A stretch of DNA of 64,000 nt from Nigerium sp. GTDB taxonomy: Bacteria > Actinomycetota > Actinomycetes > Propionibacteriales > Propionibacteriaceae. The stretch is from positions 806,001-870,000 of the forward strand of contig JADJTH010000008.1 of assembly GCA_016711325.1 (NCBI GenBank), read 5' to 3'. Below are positions 21,314 through 32,209 of the stretch, piece by piece. The notes under the pieces are model-generated. The model made no database searches, had not been told where the DNA came from, and worked only from the letters and a program-made list of their open reading frames with translations. Each line of letters begins with the position of its first letter. Position 1 is the stretch's first letter. The translations under genes and the position numbers were made by a program.

Positions 21314-22756
21314 TCAGCCTTCCTTCTGGATGCGGTCCCAGTTCGCCATGACCATGTCCAGGCCACCCACGTTGAAGAAGGCCTGTTCGGCGATGTGATC
21401 GACCTCGCCGTTGCAGATCATCTTGAACGCCTCGATGGTGTCGGCCAGCGGCACCGTCGATCCTTCGATCTGCGTGAACTTGGTGGCCATGTAGGTGTTC
21501 TGGCTCAGGAACTGCTGGATGCGACGGGCGCGCCCGACGATGATCTTGTCTTCTTCGGACAGCTCGTCGACACCCAGAATCGCGATGATGTCCTGCAGTT
21601 CCTTGTTGCGCTGCAGGATCTGCTTCACGCGAGTCGCGGTGTCGTAATGATCCTGGCCCACGTACTGCGGGTCGAGAATGCGCGACGTCGAGGTGAGCGG
21701 GTCCACCGCCGGGTACAGGCCACGGCTGGCGATGTCGCGGCTGAGCTCGGTGGTGGCGTCCAAGTGAGCGAACGTCGTCGCCGGAGCCGGATCGGTGTAG
21801 TCGTCGGCGGGCACGTAGATCGCCTGCATCGAGGTGATCGAGTGGCCGCGGGTCGAGGTGATCCGCTCCTGCAGCTGACCCATCTCGTCGGCCAGGTTCG
21901 GCTGGTAGCCCACGGCGGACGGCATGCGGCCGAGCAGCGTGGACACCTCGGAACCCGCCTGGGTGAACCGGAAGATGTTGTCGATGAACAGCAGCACGTC
22001 CTGCTTCTGCACGTCCCGGAAGTATTCGGCCATCGTCAAGGCCGAGAGGGCCACACGCAGACGCGTGCCCGGCGGCTCGTCCATCTGACCGAAGACGAGC
22101 GCGGTGTCCTTCATGACGCCGGCCTCGATCATCTCGTTGATCAGGTCGTTGCCCTCGCGGGTGCGCTCGCCGACTCCGGCGAACACCGAGGTACCGCCGA
22201 AGTTGTGGGCGATGCGGAAGATCATCTCCTGGATGAGCACCGTCTTGCCCACGCCCGCGCCACCGAACAGGCCGATCTTGCCGCCCTTGACATAGGGGGT
22301 CAGCAGGTCGAGGACCTTGATTCCGGTCTCCAGCATCTCGGTCCTGGGCTCGAGCTGGTCGAACTTGGGCGCCGCGCGGTGGATGGGCCAGCGCTCGGCG
22401 ATCTCGACGCCCGAGATGTCCTCGTTGAGGCAATCACCGGTCACGTTCCACACGCGTCCCTTGGTGACATCGCCCACAGGCACCGAGATGGGCGCGCCGG
22501 TGTCGAAGACCTGGGTGCCGCGGCGCATGCCGTCGGTCGGCTTCAGCGAGATGGCACGGACGATGTTGTCGCCCACGTGGAGAGCCACTTCGGCGGTGAT
22601 CTCGCGTGACAGTTCGCCCGCGTCGATCTTGATCGTGAGCGCGTTCATGATGCCGGGCATCTGGTCGGCGGGGAACTCCACGTCCACCACCGGGCCGATG
22701 ACGCGCGCGACACGGCCCACACCGGTCGTGGTCGGATTCTCAGCAGTCAGGGTCAT
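21314..22756 (-). CDS. atpD: ATP synthase beta subunit
   Basis: Catalytic subunit of F1. The 480-residue protein has the N-terminal barrel (GRVARVIGPVVDVEFP), the Walker A GGAGVGKTVL, Walker B in VLLFIDNIFRF, the catalytic Glu region GERTREGNDL, and the DELSEEDK motif that contacts the gamma subunit. The ATG at 22756 gives the standard N-terminus; the frame continues upstream towards atpG but without homology. Spacing to atpG is 16 bp. Confidence 0.97.
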   Translation of the reverse strand: MTLTAENPTTTGVGRVARVIGPVVDVEFPADQMPGIMNALTIKIDAGELSREITAEVALHVGDNIVRAISLKPTDGMRRGTQVFDTGAPISVPVGDVTKGRVWNVTGDCLNEDISGVEIAERWPIHRAAPKFDQLEPRTEMLETGIKVLDLLTPYVKGGKIGLFGGAGVGKTVLIQEMIFRIAHNFGGTSVFAGVGERTREGNDLINEMIEAGVMKDTALVFGQMDEPPGTRLRVALSALTMAEYFRDVQKQDVLLFIDNIFRFTQAGSEVSTLLGRMPSAVGYQPNLADEMGQLQERITSTRGHSITSMQAIYVPADDYTDPAPATTFAHLDATTELSRDIASRGLYPAVDPLTSTSRILDPQYVGQDHYDTATRVKQILQRNKELQDIIAILGVDELSEEDKIIVGRARRIQQFLSQNTYMATKFTQIEGSTVPLADTIEAFKMICNGEVDHIAEQAFFNVGGLDMVMANWDRIQKEG

Positions 22757-22772
22757 GGTTGCCTCTCTCGCC

Positions 22773-23681
22773 TCAGTCCTGGGCGCTCGCCTCGGCGAGC
22801 GCGCTGGCGCCACCGACGATCTCGGTAATTTCCTGGGTGATCTCGGCCTGGCGCGCCTGGTTGGCCTCGCGCGTCAAGGACTCGATGAGTTGGTTGGCGT
22901 TGTCCGTGGCCGACTTCATGGCCCGCTGCTGGCTGGCAAGGATGGACGCCGCCGATTGGAGCATGTAGAACCACACGCGGCTGCGGATGTACTGGGGCAT
23001 GATCGCGTCCAGCACGGTGTCGGCGTCCGGCTCGAACGCGTATTGCGGGATGTGCCCCAGTTCGTCGACGGTGTGGACGCCCTCCACGACCTCCAGCGGC
23101 AGCAGCCGCCGCACGCGCGGGGTCTGCGTCAGCATCGACTCCATGCGGGTGTACACCGCGTGGATCTCGTCGACGCCGCCCTCCTCGTAGGGAGTGAGGA
23201 AGTCCTCGATGAGAACGTCCGCAATCTCCTGCGCGTCGGCATAGGTAGGTTGGTCACTGAACCCGCCCCACGCCTGGATCACGGGGATCTCACGGAACTT
23301 GTGGTACGCGATGCCCTTGCGGCCCACCACGTAGCGCTTGACCTGGATGCCCTGTTCCTCCAGACGCGCCCGCATGCGGGCCGCCGCCTTGATGAGGTTG
23401 GTGTTGAAGGCACCGTTCATGCCGCGGTCGGACGTGAACATCAGCAGCGCCGCGCGACGCGGACGCTCCACGTGGGTGGTCAGCGGGTGGTCCACGCTGG
23501 CGTGAGTCGCCAGCGCGGAGAGCGCCCGATTCAGCTCCCGGGTGTAGGGCAGCGCGCGGACGCCCGCCTGCTGCGCGCGAATCACCTTCGAGGCGGCGAT
23601 GAGCTCCATCGCCTTGGTGATCTTCTTGGTCGCCGTCACCGACTTTCGTCGCTGTCGTAGCTCCCTCAGACTCGACGCCAT
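22773..23681 (-). CDS. atpG: ATP synthase gamma subunit
   Basis: Rotor shaft of F1. The 302-residue protein has the N-terminal helix MASSLRELRQRRKSVTATKKITKAMELIAASKV, the central FTSDRGMNGAFN, and the C-terminal helix AMKSATDNANQLIESLTREANQARQAEITQEI. These are the expected coiled-coil ends and Rossmann-like middle. It starts 2 bp after atpA. Confidence 0.97.
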   Translation of the reverse strand: MASSLRELRQRRKSVTATKKITKAMELIAASKVIRAQQAGVRALPYTRELNRALSALATHASVDHPLTTHVERPRRAALLMFTSDRGMNGAFNTNLIKAAARMRARLEEQGIQVKRYVVGRKGIAYHKFREIPVIQAWGGFSDQPTYADAQEIADVLIEDFLTPYEEGGVDEIHAVYTRMESMLTQTPRVRRLLPLEVVEGVHTVDELGHIPQYAFEPDADTVLDAIMPQYIRSRVWFYMLQSAASILASQQRAMKSATDNANQLIESLTREANQARQAEITQEITEIVGGASALAEASAQD

Positions 23682-23683
23682 CT

Positions 23684-25321
<1,638 letters not shown>

Positions 25322-25412
25322 GGGAGTGCGTTCCTTCGCTGCTTCGCTGCTTGCTTGAGTTCAGTTCAGTTACTCGGCCGTCAGGCGAGTTGGCCCGTCA
25401 GGTGAGTGCCCG

Positions 25413-26207
25413 TCAGGTCAGTTTGCGCTGAGCGTCGTCCAGACGCGCAGCCACGGTTCCCTCGATGACCTCGTCACCCAAGGACACGCGGACACCGCCG
25501 ATGACGGCGGGATCGAGGACCACGCGTAGGTTCACGTCGCGGCCCACTTGGCGGGACAGTGCGGCCCTCAGGCGCGCCTTCTGCTCGTCGGTCAGGGCGG
25601 TGGCCGTCGTCACGGTGGCGATCGCGCGCTCGCGCTGCTCGGCCGCCATCGTGAGATAGCTGTCGACGGTCAGGCCGAAGGTGCGCTGCCGCGCCGCAAT
25701 CGCCCTGCGGGCCAGTTGCGCGGTGGCCGCGCCGACCCGGCCGTCGATGAGGTCGCCGAGGAGGCGCTGACGCCCCTCCAGCGGGGTCAGCCGGTCGCCG
25801 AGCGCACGGCTCAACTCCGGGTTCGCCTCGACGAGCCGCTCGACCTTGAAGAGCTGATCCTCCAGCTCGTCGAGCCGGCCCTCGGCCTGGACCGTGCGCA
25901 GCAGGGCGCGGACGCCCTGGCGCTCCAACGCCGCCACGAACGAGCTGGGTGCTCCCCAGCGTGCCCGCGCGGCCTCGGCGATGACCGCCACCGCAGCCCC
26001 GCCGAGGCGTCGCCCGAAGAGGGACTCCGCAAGCTGAGCGCGTGCCTCGTCCGGCGTGGACGGGTCGCTCAGCGCACGGCGCAGGGTCGCTTGCGCGCCC
26101 AGCGCGTCCACCACGGAGAACAGCTCACCGGCCAGCGCAGCGCTCGCATGCTGACCGTCCAGCACGCCGTCGAGGGCGCGCTGACGAGACTCGGCGGCGG
26201 CGCTCAT
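25413..26207 (-). CDS. atpH: ATP synthase delta subunit
   Basis: Links F1 to the peripheral stalk. The 264-residue protein is longer than the common 180 residues, as is typical for actinobacteria, where an extra N-terminal region is present. The C-terminal part (DLRVVLDPAVIGGVRVSLGDEVIEGTVAARLDD) is the family signature. Its ATG overlaps the atpF stop by 3 bp (ATGA), so it is translationally coupled. Confidence 0.93.
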   Translation of the reverse strand: MSAAAESRQRALDGVLDGQHASAALAGELFSVVDALGAQATLRRALSDPSTPDEARAQLAESLFGRRLGGAAVAVIAEAARARWGAPSSFVAALERQGVRALLRTVQAEGRLDELEDQLFKVERLVEANPELSRALGDRLTPLEGRQRLLGDLIDGRVGAATAQLARRAIAARQRTFGLTVDSYLTMAAEQRERAIATVTTATALTDEQKARLRAALSRQVGRDVNLRVVLDPAVIGGVRVSLGDEVIEGTVAARLDDAQRKLT

Positions 26208-26743
26208 GCGTGCTCCGCCGGCTGCGACTCCAGGTCGGCGATGAACCGCTCGACCGTGCGGCGGGCGCGCGCATCGTCGTCAAGAGACTCCCCGACGATA
26301 CGGCCGGCCAGCGTCGTGGCCAGCCCACCGATCTCGGTACGCAACTCGTTGACCGCGGACGCACGCTCGGCGTCGATCTGCGCCTTGGCGTTGGCGAGCA
26401 GACGGCTGCTCTCCTCCGTCGCCTGCTGGCGCATGTCGGCGAGGATGGCGGCGCCCTGAGCCTTCGCTTCTTCGCGAATACGCGACGCCTCTTCGCGAGC
26501 CGTGGCGAGCTGAGCCTTGTACTCCTCCAGGGCCGCGGCGGCCTCGGCCTGAGCGGCCTCGGCCCTCTCGATGCCGCCCTGGATCGCGGCGGTGCGCTCG
26601 GCGTACGTCTTCTCGAACATCGGCACGACGACCTTCCAGACCACCGCAAGGATGATCAGGAACAGGACGACACCGACGAAGAGTTCCTCGGGATGCTCCG
26701 GAAGGAGCGGTCCCAGCGGAGACTCGGATGCGAGGGGCAGCAT
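26204..26743 (-). CDS. atpF: ATP synthase b subunit
   Basis: Peripheral stalk subunit anchored in the membrane. The 179-residue protein has one N-terminal helix (LFVGVVLFLIILAVVWKVVVPMF), then a long charged coiled coil (ERTAAIQGGIERAEAAQAEAAAALEEYKAQLATAREEA). I chose the ATG at 26743 because the frame upstream runs into atpE and carries no family sequence. It lies 11 bp downstream of atpE. Confidence 0.93.
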   Translation of the reverse strand: MLPLASESPLGPLLPEHPEELFVGVVLFLIILAVVWKVVVPMFEKTYAERTAAIQGGIERAEAAQAEAAAALEEYKAQLATAREEASRIREEAKAQGAAILADMRQQATEESSRLLANAKAQIDAERASAVNELRTEIGGLATTLAGRIVGESLDDDARARRTVERFIADLESQPAEHA

Positions 26744-26754
26744 GGACGCCTCAA

Positions 26755-26985
26755 TCAGTTGTTGCCGAGGACGAACGCCAGGGCAATGGCGATGATGGCG
26801 AGCGCTTCGACCACGGCGAAGCCGATCCACGCGGTGCCCATCATGGCGCCACGAGCCTCGGGCTGACGAGCGGTGCCGTTGATGACCGACGCGAAGATCC
26901 AAGCCACACCGAGGGCCGGGCCGAGGGTCGCCAGGGCGTAGCCGATCATATTGATCGAGCCGGAGATCTCCAGGAGAGAGAGCAT
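26755..26985 (-). CDS. atpE: ATP synthase c subunit
   Basis: 76-residue proteolipid forming the rotating ring. It has two membrane helices joined by the polar loop ARQPEARG. The ion-binding carboxylate is the Glu in GFAVVEALAII of helix 2. The surrounding residues lack the Gln/Thr set of sodium-type rings, which suggests proton coupling. ATG at 26985. Confidence 0.95.
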   Translation of the reverse strand: MLSLLEISGSINMIGYALATLGPALGVAWIFASVINGTARQPEARGAMMGTAWIGFAVVEALAIIAIALAFVLGNN

Positions 26986-27033
26986 GGGTTCAATTCCTTT
27001 CGGATGGTTTCTTTCTGACGAAAGCTCGAGGGT

Positions 27034-27855
27034 TTAGTGGTCCTCGGCGATGGCCGAAGACACGTACTGGGCGGTCAAGACGGTGAAGATGTAGGCCTGG
27101 ATGCTGCCCACCAGCAGTTCGAGCGCGAAGATCGCGAAGCTGAACAGGATGGACACCACGCCGGCGACGGTCAGCAGCGGAACGGGGAAGCCGCCGAGGC
27201 TCTCGGTGGCGGTCAGCAACAGCGTGCCGCCGACCACGAAGACCATGATCACCAGGTGACCGGCGAACAGGTTGGCGAACAGACGCAGGCCGAGCGTCAG
27301 CGGCCGGACGATGATGTTGGAAAGGAACTCCAACGGGATGATGAGCGGCCACAGTGGCTTCGGGACGCCGGCCGGCAGCGTCGCGTGCTTGAGGTAGCCC
27401 ACGAAGCCGTGCTTCTTGATGCCTGCGCCGTTGTAGAGCAGCCACGCCAGCAACGCAAGGCCCCACGCGAACCCGATCTTCGAGAACGTCGGGAACATGA
27501 AGAAGAAGAACTGGCCGAACAAGTTGTTCACCAGGATGAAGGAGAACAGCGCGACCAAGAACGGCAGGTACCTGCGGAAATCAGGACCGAGGATGTCGCG
27601 CGCGATGCCGTTGCGGACGAAGTCGTAGACGAATTCACCGACCGCCTGCTTCTTGCCCGGGACGATGGTCTGCCCCTTGGCCATCCACAGCCAGAAGACG
27701 ATCACGAGGATCGCACCGATCACCGCCTGGGCAACGTGGTTGTTCACCCAGTCGGGCAACACCCCGGGGAACAAGGGCCGTGATGCGAAGCTGTGCTCGC
27801 CGGGCGGCCACGCCGCACCTTCGAGCGGAAGGATCAGCCTCGTGAGCCCGCCCAT
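27034..27855 (-). CDS. atpB: ATP synthase a subunit
   Basis: Membrane stator with the proton half-channels. The 273-residue protein has the invariant Arg in RPLTLGLRLFANLFAGHLVI and several further hydrophobic helices. AAGGAGG precedes the ATG at 27855. It is the first of the eight core ATP synthase genes. The 49 bp before atpE contain only the atpE ribosome-binding region. Confidence 0.96.
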   Translation of the reverse strand: MGGLTRLILPLEGAAWPPGEHSFASRPLFPGVLPDWVNNHVAQAVIGAILVIVFWLWMAKGQTIVPGKKQAVGEFVYDFVRNGIARDILGPDFRRYLPFLVALFSFILVNNLFGQFFFFMFPTFSKIGFAWGLALLAWLLYNGAGIKKHGFVGYLKHATLPAGVPKPLWPLIIPLEFLSNIIVRPLTLGLRLFANLFAGHLVIMVFVVGGTLLLTATESLGGFPVPLLTVAGVVSILFSFAIFALELLVGSIQAYIFTVLTAQYVSSAIAEDH

Positions 27856-27928
27856 ACTGCCTCCTTGCCGTATCTGACGTAGTCGTGCACACCAATCCCT
27901 GGCTGGGTTGGTCTGTGCGGTCGTGTTG

Positions 27929-27958
27929 ACTCTAGCAACGCCACAACCGGCACGTCAC
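27929..27958 (-). promoter_or_regulatory. Candidate promoter of the atpBEFHAGDC operon
   Basis: On the minus strand GTGACG (27953-27958) and TAGAGT (27929-27934) are separated by 18 bp. The box lies about 75 bp upstream of atpB and overlaps the end of the atpI-like gene. It is a fair but not strong match to the housekeeping consensus. Confidence 0.35.
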
Positions 27959-28410
27959 ATCTCACTTTGCCTGGGTGCAGGCGGGTCGTACACCGGAACC
28001 CGCATCCGCGAGTAGGCCCATAGTTCCACACCTAGCCACCCCAAGACAGTGGCAATCGTGGCGGTGAACAGCGCTACCGGATCGAGCCATTCCCAGCGTT
28101 CCGAGTTGGCAAGAACCGTTGCCAAGCCGAAGCCGAGCAGCGTCACCCGCGTGACGTAGGAGGCGAGCCAGGCGACCATCACCACCTTGGGTGCCGCGTC
28201 CGCCACCGCGATCTGGACGCCGAGCGCGATGGTGTAGAAGGCGATCGTCACCACGGCTCCGATCGCCGCGGTGGCGCCCGCCTCGGGGCCGGCGAGCGCC
28301 CAGAACAACCCCACGACCGTCAACGCGGCCGCGTGCCCGCCCGCGAGGCCCGCAACGAGGAGTTGCTGCGCGCGCCGGGTGTTCTCGCTGACGCGTGCAC
28401 CCTCAGCCAT
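27955..28410 (-). CDS. AtpI-like membrane protein upstream of the ATP synthase operon
   Basis: 151-residue protein with four predicted membrane helices (for example AALTVVGLFWALAGPEAGATAAIGAVVTIAFYTIAL, split into two). It occupies the atpI position between wecA and atpB, as in mycobacteria (Rv1303). AtpI proteins are thought to help c-ring assembly or cation supply. Sequence similarity within this family is low, so the call rests mostly on position and topology. It overlaps wecA by 8 bp. Confidence 0.7.
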   Translation of the reverse strand: MAEGARVSENTRRAQQLLVAGLAGGHAAALTVVGLFWALAGPEAGATAAIGAVVTIAFYTIALGVQIAVADAAPKVVMVAWLASYVTRVTLLGFGLATVLANSERWEWLDPVALFTATIATVLGWLGVELWAYSRMRVPVYDPPAPRQSEM

Positions 28411-29506
28411 GGGACGCCTCGCGCATGCGGCGTCCGAACGTCAGCCAGGCGGCCAGCACCAGGCCGACGACCATCAGCGCGACGGACCACCACGAGTCCG
28501 TGATGCCGACCATCACCACACCGAACGCGATCACCGCCGACCACAGCCACAGCAGGACCACCGCGCGTGCGTGGCTGTGACCCAGGTCGAGCATGCGATG
28601 GTGCAGGTGCTGCTTGTCGGCCTGATACCACAACCCGCCCGCCAACGTGCGGCGCACGTAGGCGGTGACCACGTCGATGAAGGGAAGCGCCATGACCGCG
28701 ACCGGCAGCACCAGGGGCAGGAACGACGACAGCAGCGCTCCCCCGCTCGGGTTCAGCCGGGACGGATCGAGCTGTCCGGTGAGACTGATCATCGAGGTGG
28801 CGAACAGGAAGCCGAGCAGCATCGATCCGGAGTCGCCCATGAACATCCGTGCCTTATGGATGTTGTGCGGGAGGAATCCGAGGCACAGACCCACCAGGGC
28901 CACCGTGAGCAGCGAACTCGTCGTCGCCCGCACGAGTTCCTGTTCGGCGCTGAGCAGGAAGGCGTAAACGAAGAAGGCGCTGGCGCCGATCCCGACCACC
29001 CCCGCCGCGAGGCCGTCCAGGCCGTCGACGAGGTTGATCGCGTTGACGCAGAACAGGATCACGAACACCGCCACGGCGATCGCGGCGACGTCGTCCAGCG
29101 CGATGATGCGGTCGGGTAGCGGGATCCAGTAGAACTTCACCCCGTTGAGCACGACGATGCCGGCGGCCAGCACCTGCCCCGACAGCTTGGCGGCCGCGCC
29201 GAGCTCGAACATGTCGTCGAGCAGACCGACGCCGCAGATCACCGCCGAGGACCACAGCACGGCCCAGGCGTCGCGCTGCACCAGTTCGAAGCCGCCGAGC
29301 CACGGCAGACTGGTCGCCACCACGAGCGCCGCCGTCACGCCGGCGAGCATCGCGGCGCCGCCGAAATAGGGGATGGGTGTGGTGTGCACGTCGCGATCGC
29401 GCACGAGCGCCACCGCGTTGAACCGCAGGGCCAGCCGCCGCGCCAGCGACGCCGTGACGTAGGTCACGCCGGCGGCGATCAGGAGCACCAGCAGGTATTC
29501 GCGCAC
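28403..29506 (-). CDS. wecA: Undecaprenyl/decaprenyl-phosphate N-acetylglucosamine 1-phosphate transferase (WecA family)
   Basis: Transfers GlcNAc-1-phosphate to a polyprenyl phosphate, starting envelope glycan synthesis. The 367-residue protein has about eleven membrane helices. Motifs: TPYF-like TPIPYFGGAAM, GLLDDMFEL (the Mg-binding DD), the NAINLVDGLDGLAAG loop, and FMGDSGSMLLGFL. These match the WecA/Rfe branch rather than MraY. The start is a GTG at 29506, 2 bp after sua5. It belongs to the run sua5-wecA-atpI-like. Confidence 0.9.
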   Translation of the reverse strand: MREYLLVLLIAAGVTYVTASLARRLALRFNAVALVRDRDVHTTPIPYFGGAAMLAGVTAALVVATSLPWLGGFELVQRDAWAVLWSSAVICGVGLLDDMFELGAAAKLSGQVLAAGIVVLNGVKFYWIPLPDRIIALDDVAAIAVAVFVILFCVNAINLVDGLDGLAAGVVGIGASAFFVYAFLLSAEQELVRATTSSLLTVALVGLCLGFLPHNIHKARMFMGDSGSMLLGFLFATSMISLTGQLDPSRLNPSGGALLSSFLPLVLPVAVMALPFIDVVTAYVRRTLAGGLWYQADKQHLHHRMLDLGHSHARAVVLLWLWSAVIAFGVVMVGITDSWWSVALMVVGLVLAAWLTFGRRMREASHG

Positions 29507-29508
29507 GC

Positions 29509-30180
29509 TCAGACCTCGTCGTCGGCGGCGTCCGGTGGCGCGGCGTCCGCGATCAGGCCCGGGACGGCCGCGTTCAGGTCGGCGGCGCTCAGGCGCCCGT
29601 GCCGCAGGATCCGTGCCCGCGAACCGGTCAGGTCGACGATCGTCGACGGCACGGCGCCGGACGCCTCGCCGTCGTCGAGATACAGCGCGCAGGCGTCGCC
29701 GAGTTGCTCGATCGCGTCCGCCACGCTCAACGCCGCCTCGCGTCCGTGCACGTTGGCACTGCTCACCGCGAGCGGGCCCGTGCGGCGCAGCAGTTCGCGG
29801 GTGAAGCCGTGGTCGGGCACCCGCACGGCGACGGTGGCGCCGCGGTCGCCGAGATCCATCCGCAAGGTCGCGCGCGCGGTCAGGATCACCGTCAGCGCGC
29901 CCGGCCAGAAGGCGTCCGCCAGGCGGGTGAGCCGGTCGTCCGTGCCCGTGGCGAGCGCGCGGGCCATCGCCACCTCGGCCACCAGCACCGGCGGCGGAAC
30001 GTCGCGCCCACGCCGTTTGGCGTCCAACAGCTTCTGAACCGCGGCCGCGGAGGAGGCGTCGGCCCCGACGCCGTAGACCGTGTCGGTGGGCAGCACGATG
30101 ACCTCGCCCGCCGCGACGGCGTCCGTGGCCGCGTCGAGCGCGGCGTCGCTGTGGCTCGTCGGGATCACGCGGTAGGTCAC
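29509..30180 (-). CDS. L-threonylcarbamoyladenylate synthase (Sua5/YrdC)
   Basis: Makes threonylcarbamoyl-AMP for the t6A37 modification of ANN-decoding tRNAs. The 223-residue protein contains the YrdC fold: VLPTDTVYGVGADA, KRRGRDVPPPVLV, FWPGALTVIL, and SSANVHGREAA. The GTG at 30180 overlaps the prmC stop by 4 bp. The C-terminus (about 15 residues) is acidic. An open frame upstream runs through prmC and is not a credible extension. Confidence 0.92.
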   Translation of the reverse strand: MTYRVIPTSHSDAALDAATDAVAAGEVIVLPTDTVYGVGADASSAAAVQKLLDAKRRGRDVPPPVLVAEVAMARALATGTDDRLTRLADAFWPGALTVILTARATLRMDLGDRGATVAVRVPDHGFTRELLRRTGPLAVSSANVHGREAALSVADAIEQLGDACALYLDDGEASGAVPSTIVDLTGSRARILRHGRLSAADLNAAVPGLIADAAPPDAADDEV

Positions 30181-31019
30181 GGGATCATCCTGCCAGCACG
30201 GCGGGCCGTCACGAATCGCGGCCTCCCGGTGAGGTCGCGATGCCGGGCCACCGGCGCGAATCCTCCCGCGTCGACGAAGACCTGGGACGCCGAGTACTCC
30301 TGCACCTCGGCGTGCTCGGCGCACGCCCAGCCGCCGCGCTTCAACAGCCGGCCGGCCACGCCCGCGACCACGCGGATCGCGTCCAGTCCGTCGACGCCCG
30401 AGACGAGCGCCAGTGCCGGATCGTGATCGCGCACCTCGGCGGGCACGTCCTGCCAGTGCTCCAACGGCACGTACGGCGGGTTGGCGATCACCAGGTCGAC
30501 CGTGCCGTCCAGGTCGCCGAACGCGTCGGCCATGTCGCCGAGCCGAGCATCGACCCCGAGCCCGACGAGGTTGCGCTCCAGGTAGCCGAAGGCGTCCGGG
30601 GAGAGTTCGACGCAGTGATAGCGTCCCCGCGGTCCCTCCTCGACAAGCGCGCGCGTGATCGCGCCGGAACCGGCGCACAGCTCGACGACCACAGGAGCGC
30701 CGTCGAACTCGGCGAGGCGATCGAGCGCCCAGCCGGTCATCACCTCGGTCTCGGGCCGCGGGATGAACACCCCGGGCCCGACGGCGACCTCGACCGTCCG
30801 GAACGGCGCGCGGCCGGTGAGGTGCTGCAGCGGCTCCCCCGCCAGCCGGCGGGCCAGCAGCGCCTCGAGCGTCGCGAGCGCCTCGCCCGAGGGCGGGCCG
30901 GCCAGCACCAGCGCGGACGGGGCGACACCGAGCACGTGGGCCAGCAGCAGGCGTGCCTCGTGCGGACGCCCCAGCCGCGCACCGGCGCGCGCGATGACCG
31001 TCGAGACCGGCTCAGGCAC
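30177..31019 (-). CDS. prmC: Peptide chain release factor glutamine methyltransferase PrmC
   Basis: Methylates the Gln of the GGQ motif in release factors. The 280-residue protein has the helical N-terminal domain, the SAM-binding segment VVELCAGSGAI, and the Gln-binding NPPYVP. It overlaps its substrate gene prfA by 8 bp and sua5 by 4 bp, forming a tightly coupled translation-factor cluster. The start is a GTG at 31019. Confidence 0.95.
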   Translation of the reverse strand: MPEPVSTVIARAGARLGRPHEARLLLAHVLGVAPSALVLAGPPSGEALATLEALLARRLAGEPLQHLTGRAPFRTVEVAVGPGVFIPRPETEVMTGWALDRLAEFDGAPVVVELCAGSGAITRALVEEGPRGRYHCVELSPDAFGYLERNLVGLGVDARLGDMADAFGDLDGTVDLVIANPPYVPLEHWQDVPAEVRDHDPALALVSGVDGLDAIRVVAGVAGRLLKRGGWACAEHAEVQEYSASQVFVDAGGFAPVARHRDLTGRPRFVTARRAGRMIP

Positions 31020-32094
31020 CGGCGGATCCCAGCCGCTCGGCCAGATCAGCGGCTTGCAGCGCCGCCACGACCGCGGTCAGGTCGCCCGCCAGGACGGCGT
31101 CCAGGTTGTAGGCCTTGTAGCCGATGCGGTGGTCGGCGATCCGGTTCTCGGCGTAGTTGTAGGTGCGGATCCGCTCCGAGCGGTCGACCGTGCGCACCTG
31201 CGACTTGCGCGACGCGGACGCCTGGGCCGCGGCCTGCTCGTCGTTGAGGGCCACCAGCCGCGCGCGGAGGATCCGCAGGGCCGACGCCTTGTTCTGTAGT
31301 TGGCTGCGCTCGTTCTGGCAGGTGACCACCAGCCCACTCGGCAGGTGCGTGAGCCGGACGGCGGAGTCGGTGGTGTTGACGCACTGCCCCCCTTTGCCGG
31401 AGCTGCGGTAGACATCGACCCGCAGGTCGTCGGGGTCGATCTCCACCTCGGCCTCGTCCTCGACGTCGGGCATGACCAGGACCCCGGCGGCGGACGTGTG
31501 GATGCGTCCCTGGGTCTCGGTCACCGGCACCCGCTGCACGCGGTGGACGCCACCCTCGAACTTGAGCACCCCGTACGGCATCGCGTCGGGGTCGGTACCG
31601 CCGGACGCCTTGACCGCCATGGTGAGCGACTTGAAGCCGCCCAGGTCGGTCTCGGCGGAGTCCAGCACCTCGACCTTCCAGCCCCGGGACTCGGCGTAGC
31701 GGGCATACATCCGGAACAGGTCGCCGGCGAAGAGCGCGGATTCCTCGCCGCCCTCGCCGGACTTGATCTCGATCAGCGCGTCCGCCGAATCGTGCGGGTC
31801 GCGCGGCGCCAGCAATTCGGCCAGCCGCTCGGACGCGGCGACCAGCCGCCGTGCGATGTCGTCCGCCTCGTCGGCGAAGTCGGGGTCGTCCGCCGCCAGT
31901 TCGCGCGCGTCGGCGAGATCGGTGGTCAGGCGTTCGTGCTCGGCGAACGCCTTCACGATGGGGGTGAGTTCGGCGTAGCGGCGCCCAACCTTGCGCGCCC
32001 GCGCCATGTCGGCATGGGTCGCGGGATCGCCAAGCCGGCGCTCCAGGTCGGCGTACTCGGCGCGCAGCGCCTCGGCGTTGGCGAACTCGGCCAT
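31012..32094 (-). CDS. prfA: Peptide chain release factor 1
   Basis: Recognises UAA and UAG stop codons. The 360-residue protein has the helical domain 1, the GGQ loop in YRSSGKGGQCVNTTDSAVR, and the expected C-terminal TYNYAENRIADHRIGYKAYNLD. The ATG at 32094 gives MAEFANAEALRAEYADLERRL. The frame stays open upstream through the rpmE terminator and is not coding there. Confidence 0.96.
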   Translation of the reverse strand: MAEFANAEALRAEYADLERRLGDPATHADMARARKVGRRYAELTPIVKAFAEHERLTTDLADARELAADDPDFADEADDIARRLVAASERLAELLAPRDPHDSADALIEIKSGEGGEESALFAGDLFRMYARYAESRGWKVEVLDSAETDLGGFKSLTMAVKASGGTDPDAMPYGVLKFEGGVHRVQRVPVTETQGRIHTSAAGVLVMPDVEDEAEVEIDPDDLRVDVYRSSGKGGQCVNTTDSAVRLTHLPSGLVVTCQNERSQLQNKASALRILRARLVALNDEQAAAQASASRKSQVRTVDRSERIRTYNYAENRIADHRIGYKAYNLDAVLAGDLTAVVAALQAADLAERLGSAGA

Positions 32095-32164
32095 GCGTGT
32101 TTCCTGTCGTCGGGGCGGTGGGGCGGCGCGGGCGTCCTCCCCCGGCCGTCGGTCGGCAAAGACG

Positions 32165-32201
32165 GACGCCGGGTGCCAGCGCGATGCTGACACCCGGCGT
32201 C
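32165..32201 (-). terminator. Terminator between rpmE and prfA
   Basis: ACGCCGGGTG pairs with CACCCGGCGT, and an inner CAGC/GCTG pair continues the stem around a GCGAT loop. It lies 9-45 bp past the rpmE stop on the minus strand. prfA is therefore probably read from a promoter of its own or by read-through. Confidence 0.7.
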
Positions 32202-32209
32202 GGTGAGAA

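Noticed and set aside
26755..26985. Sodium-coupled ATP synthase
   Set aside because: The c subunit has the essential Glu but lacks the Gln and Thr/Ser ligands of known sodium rings.
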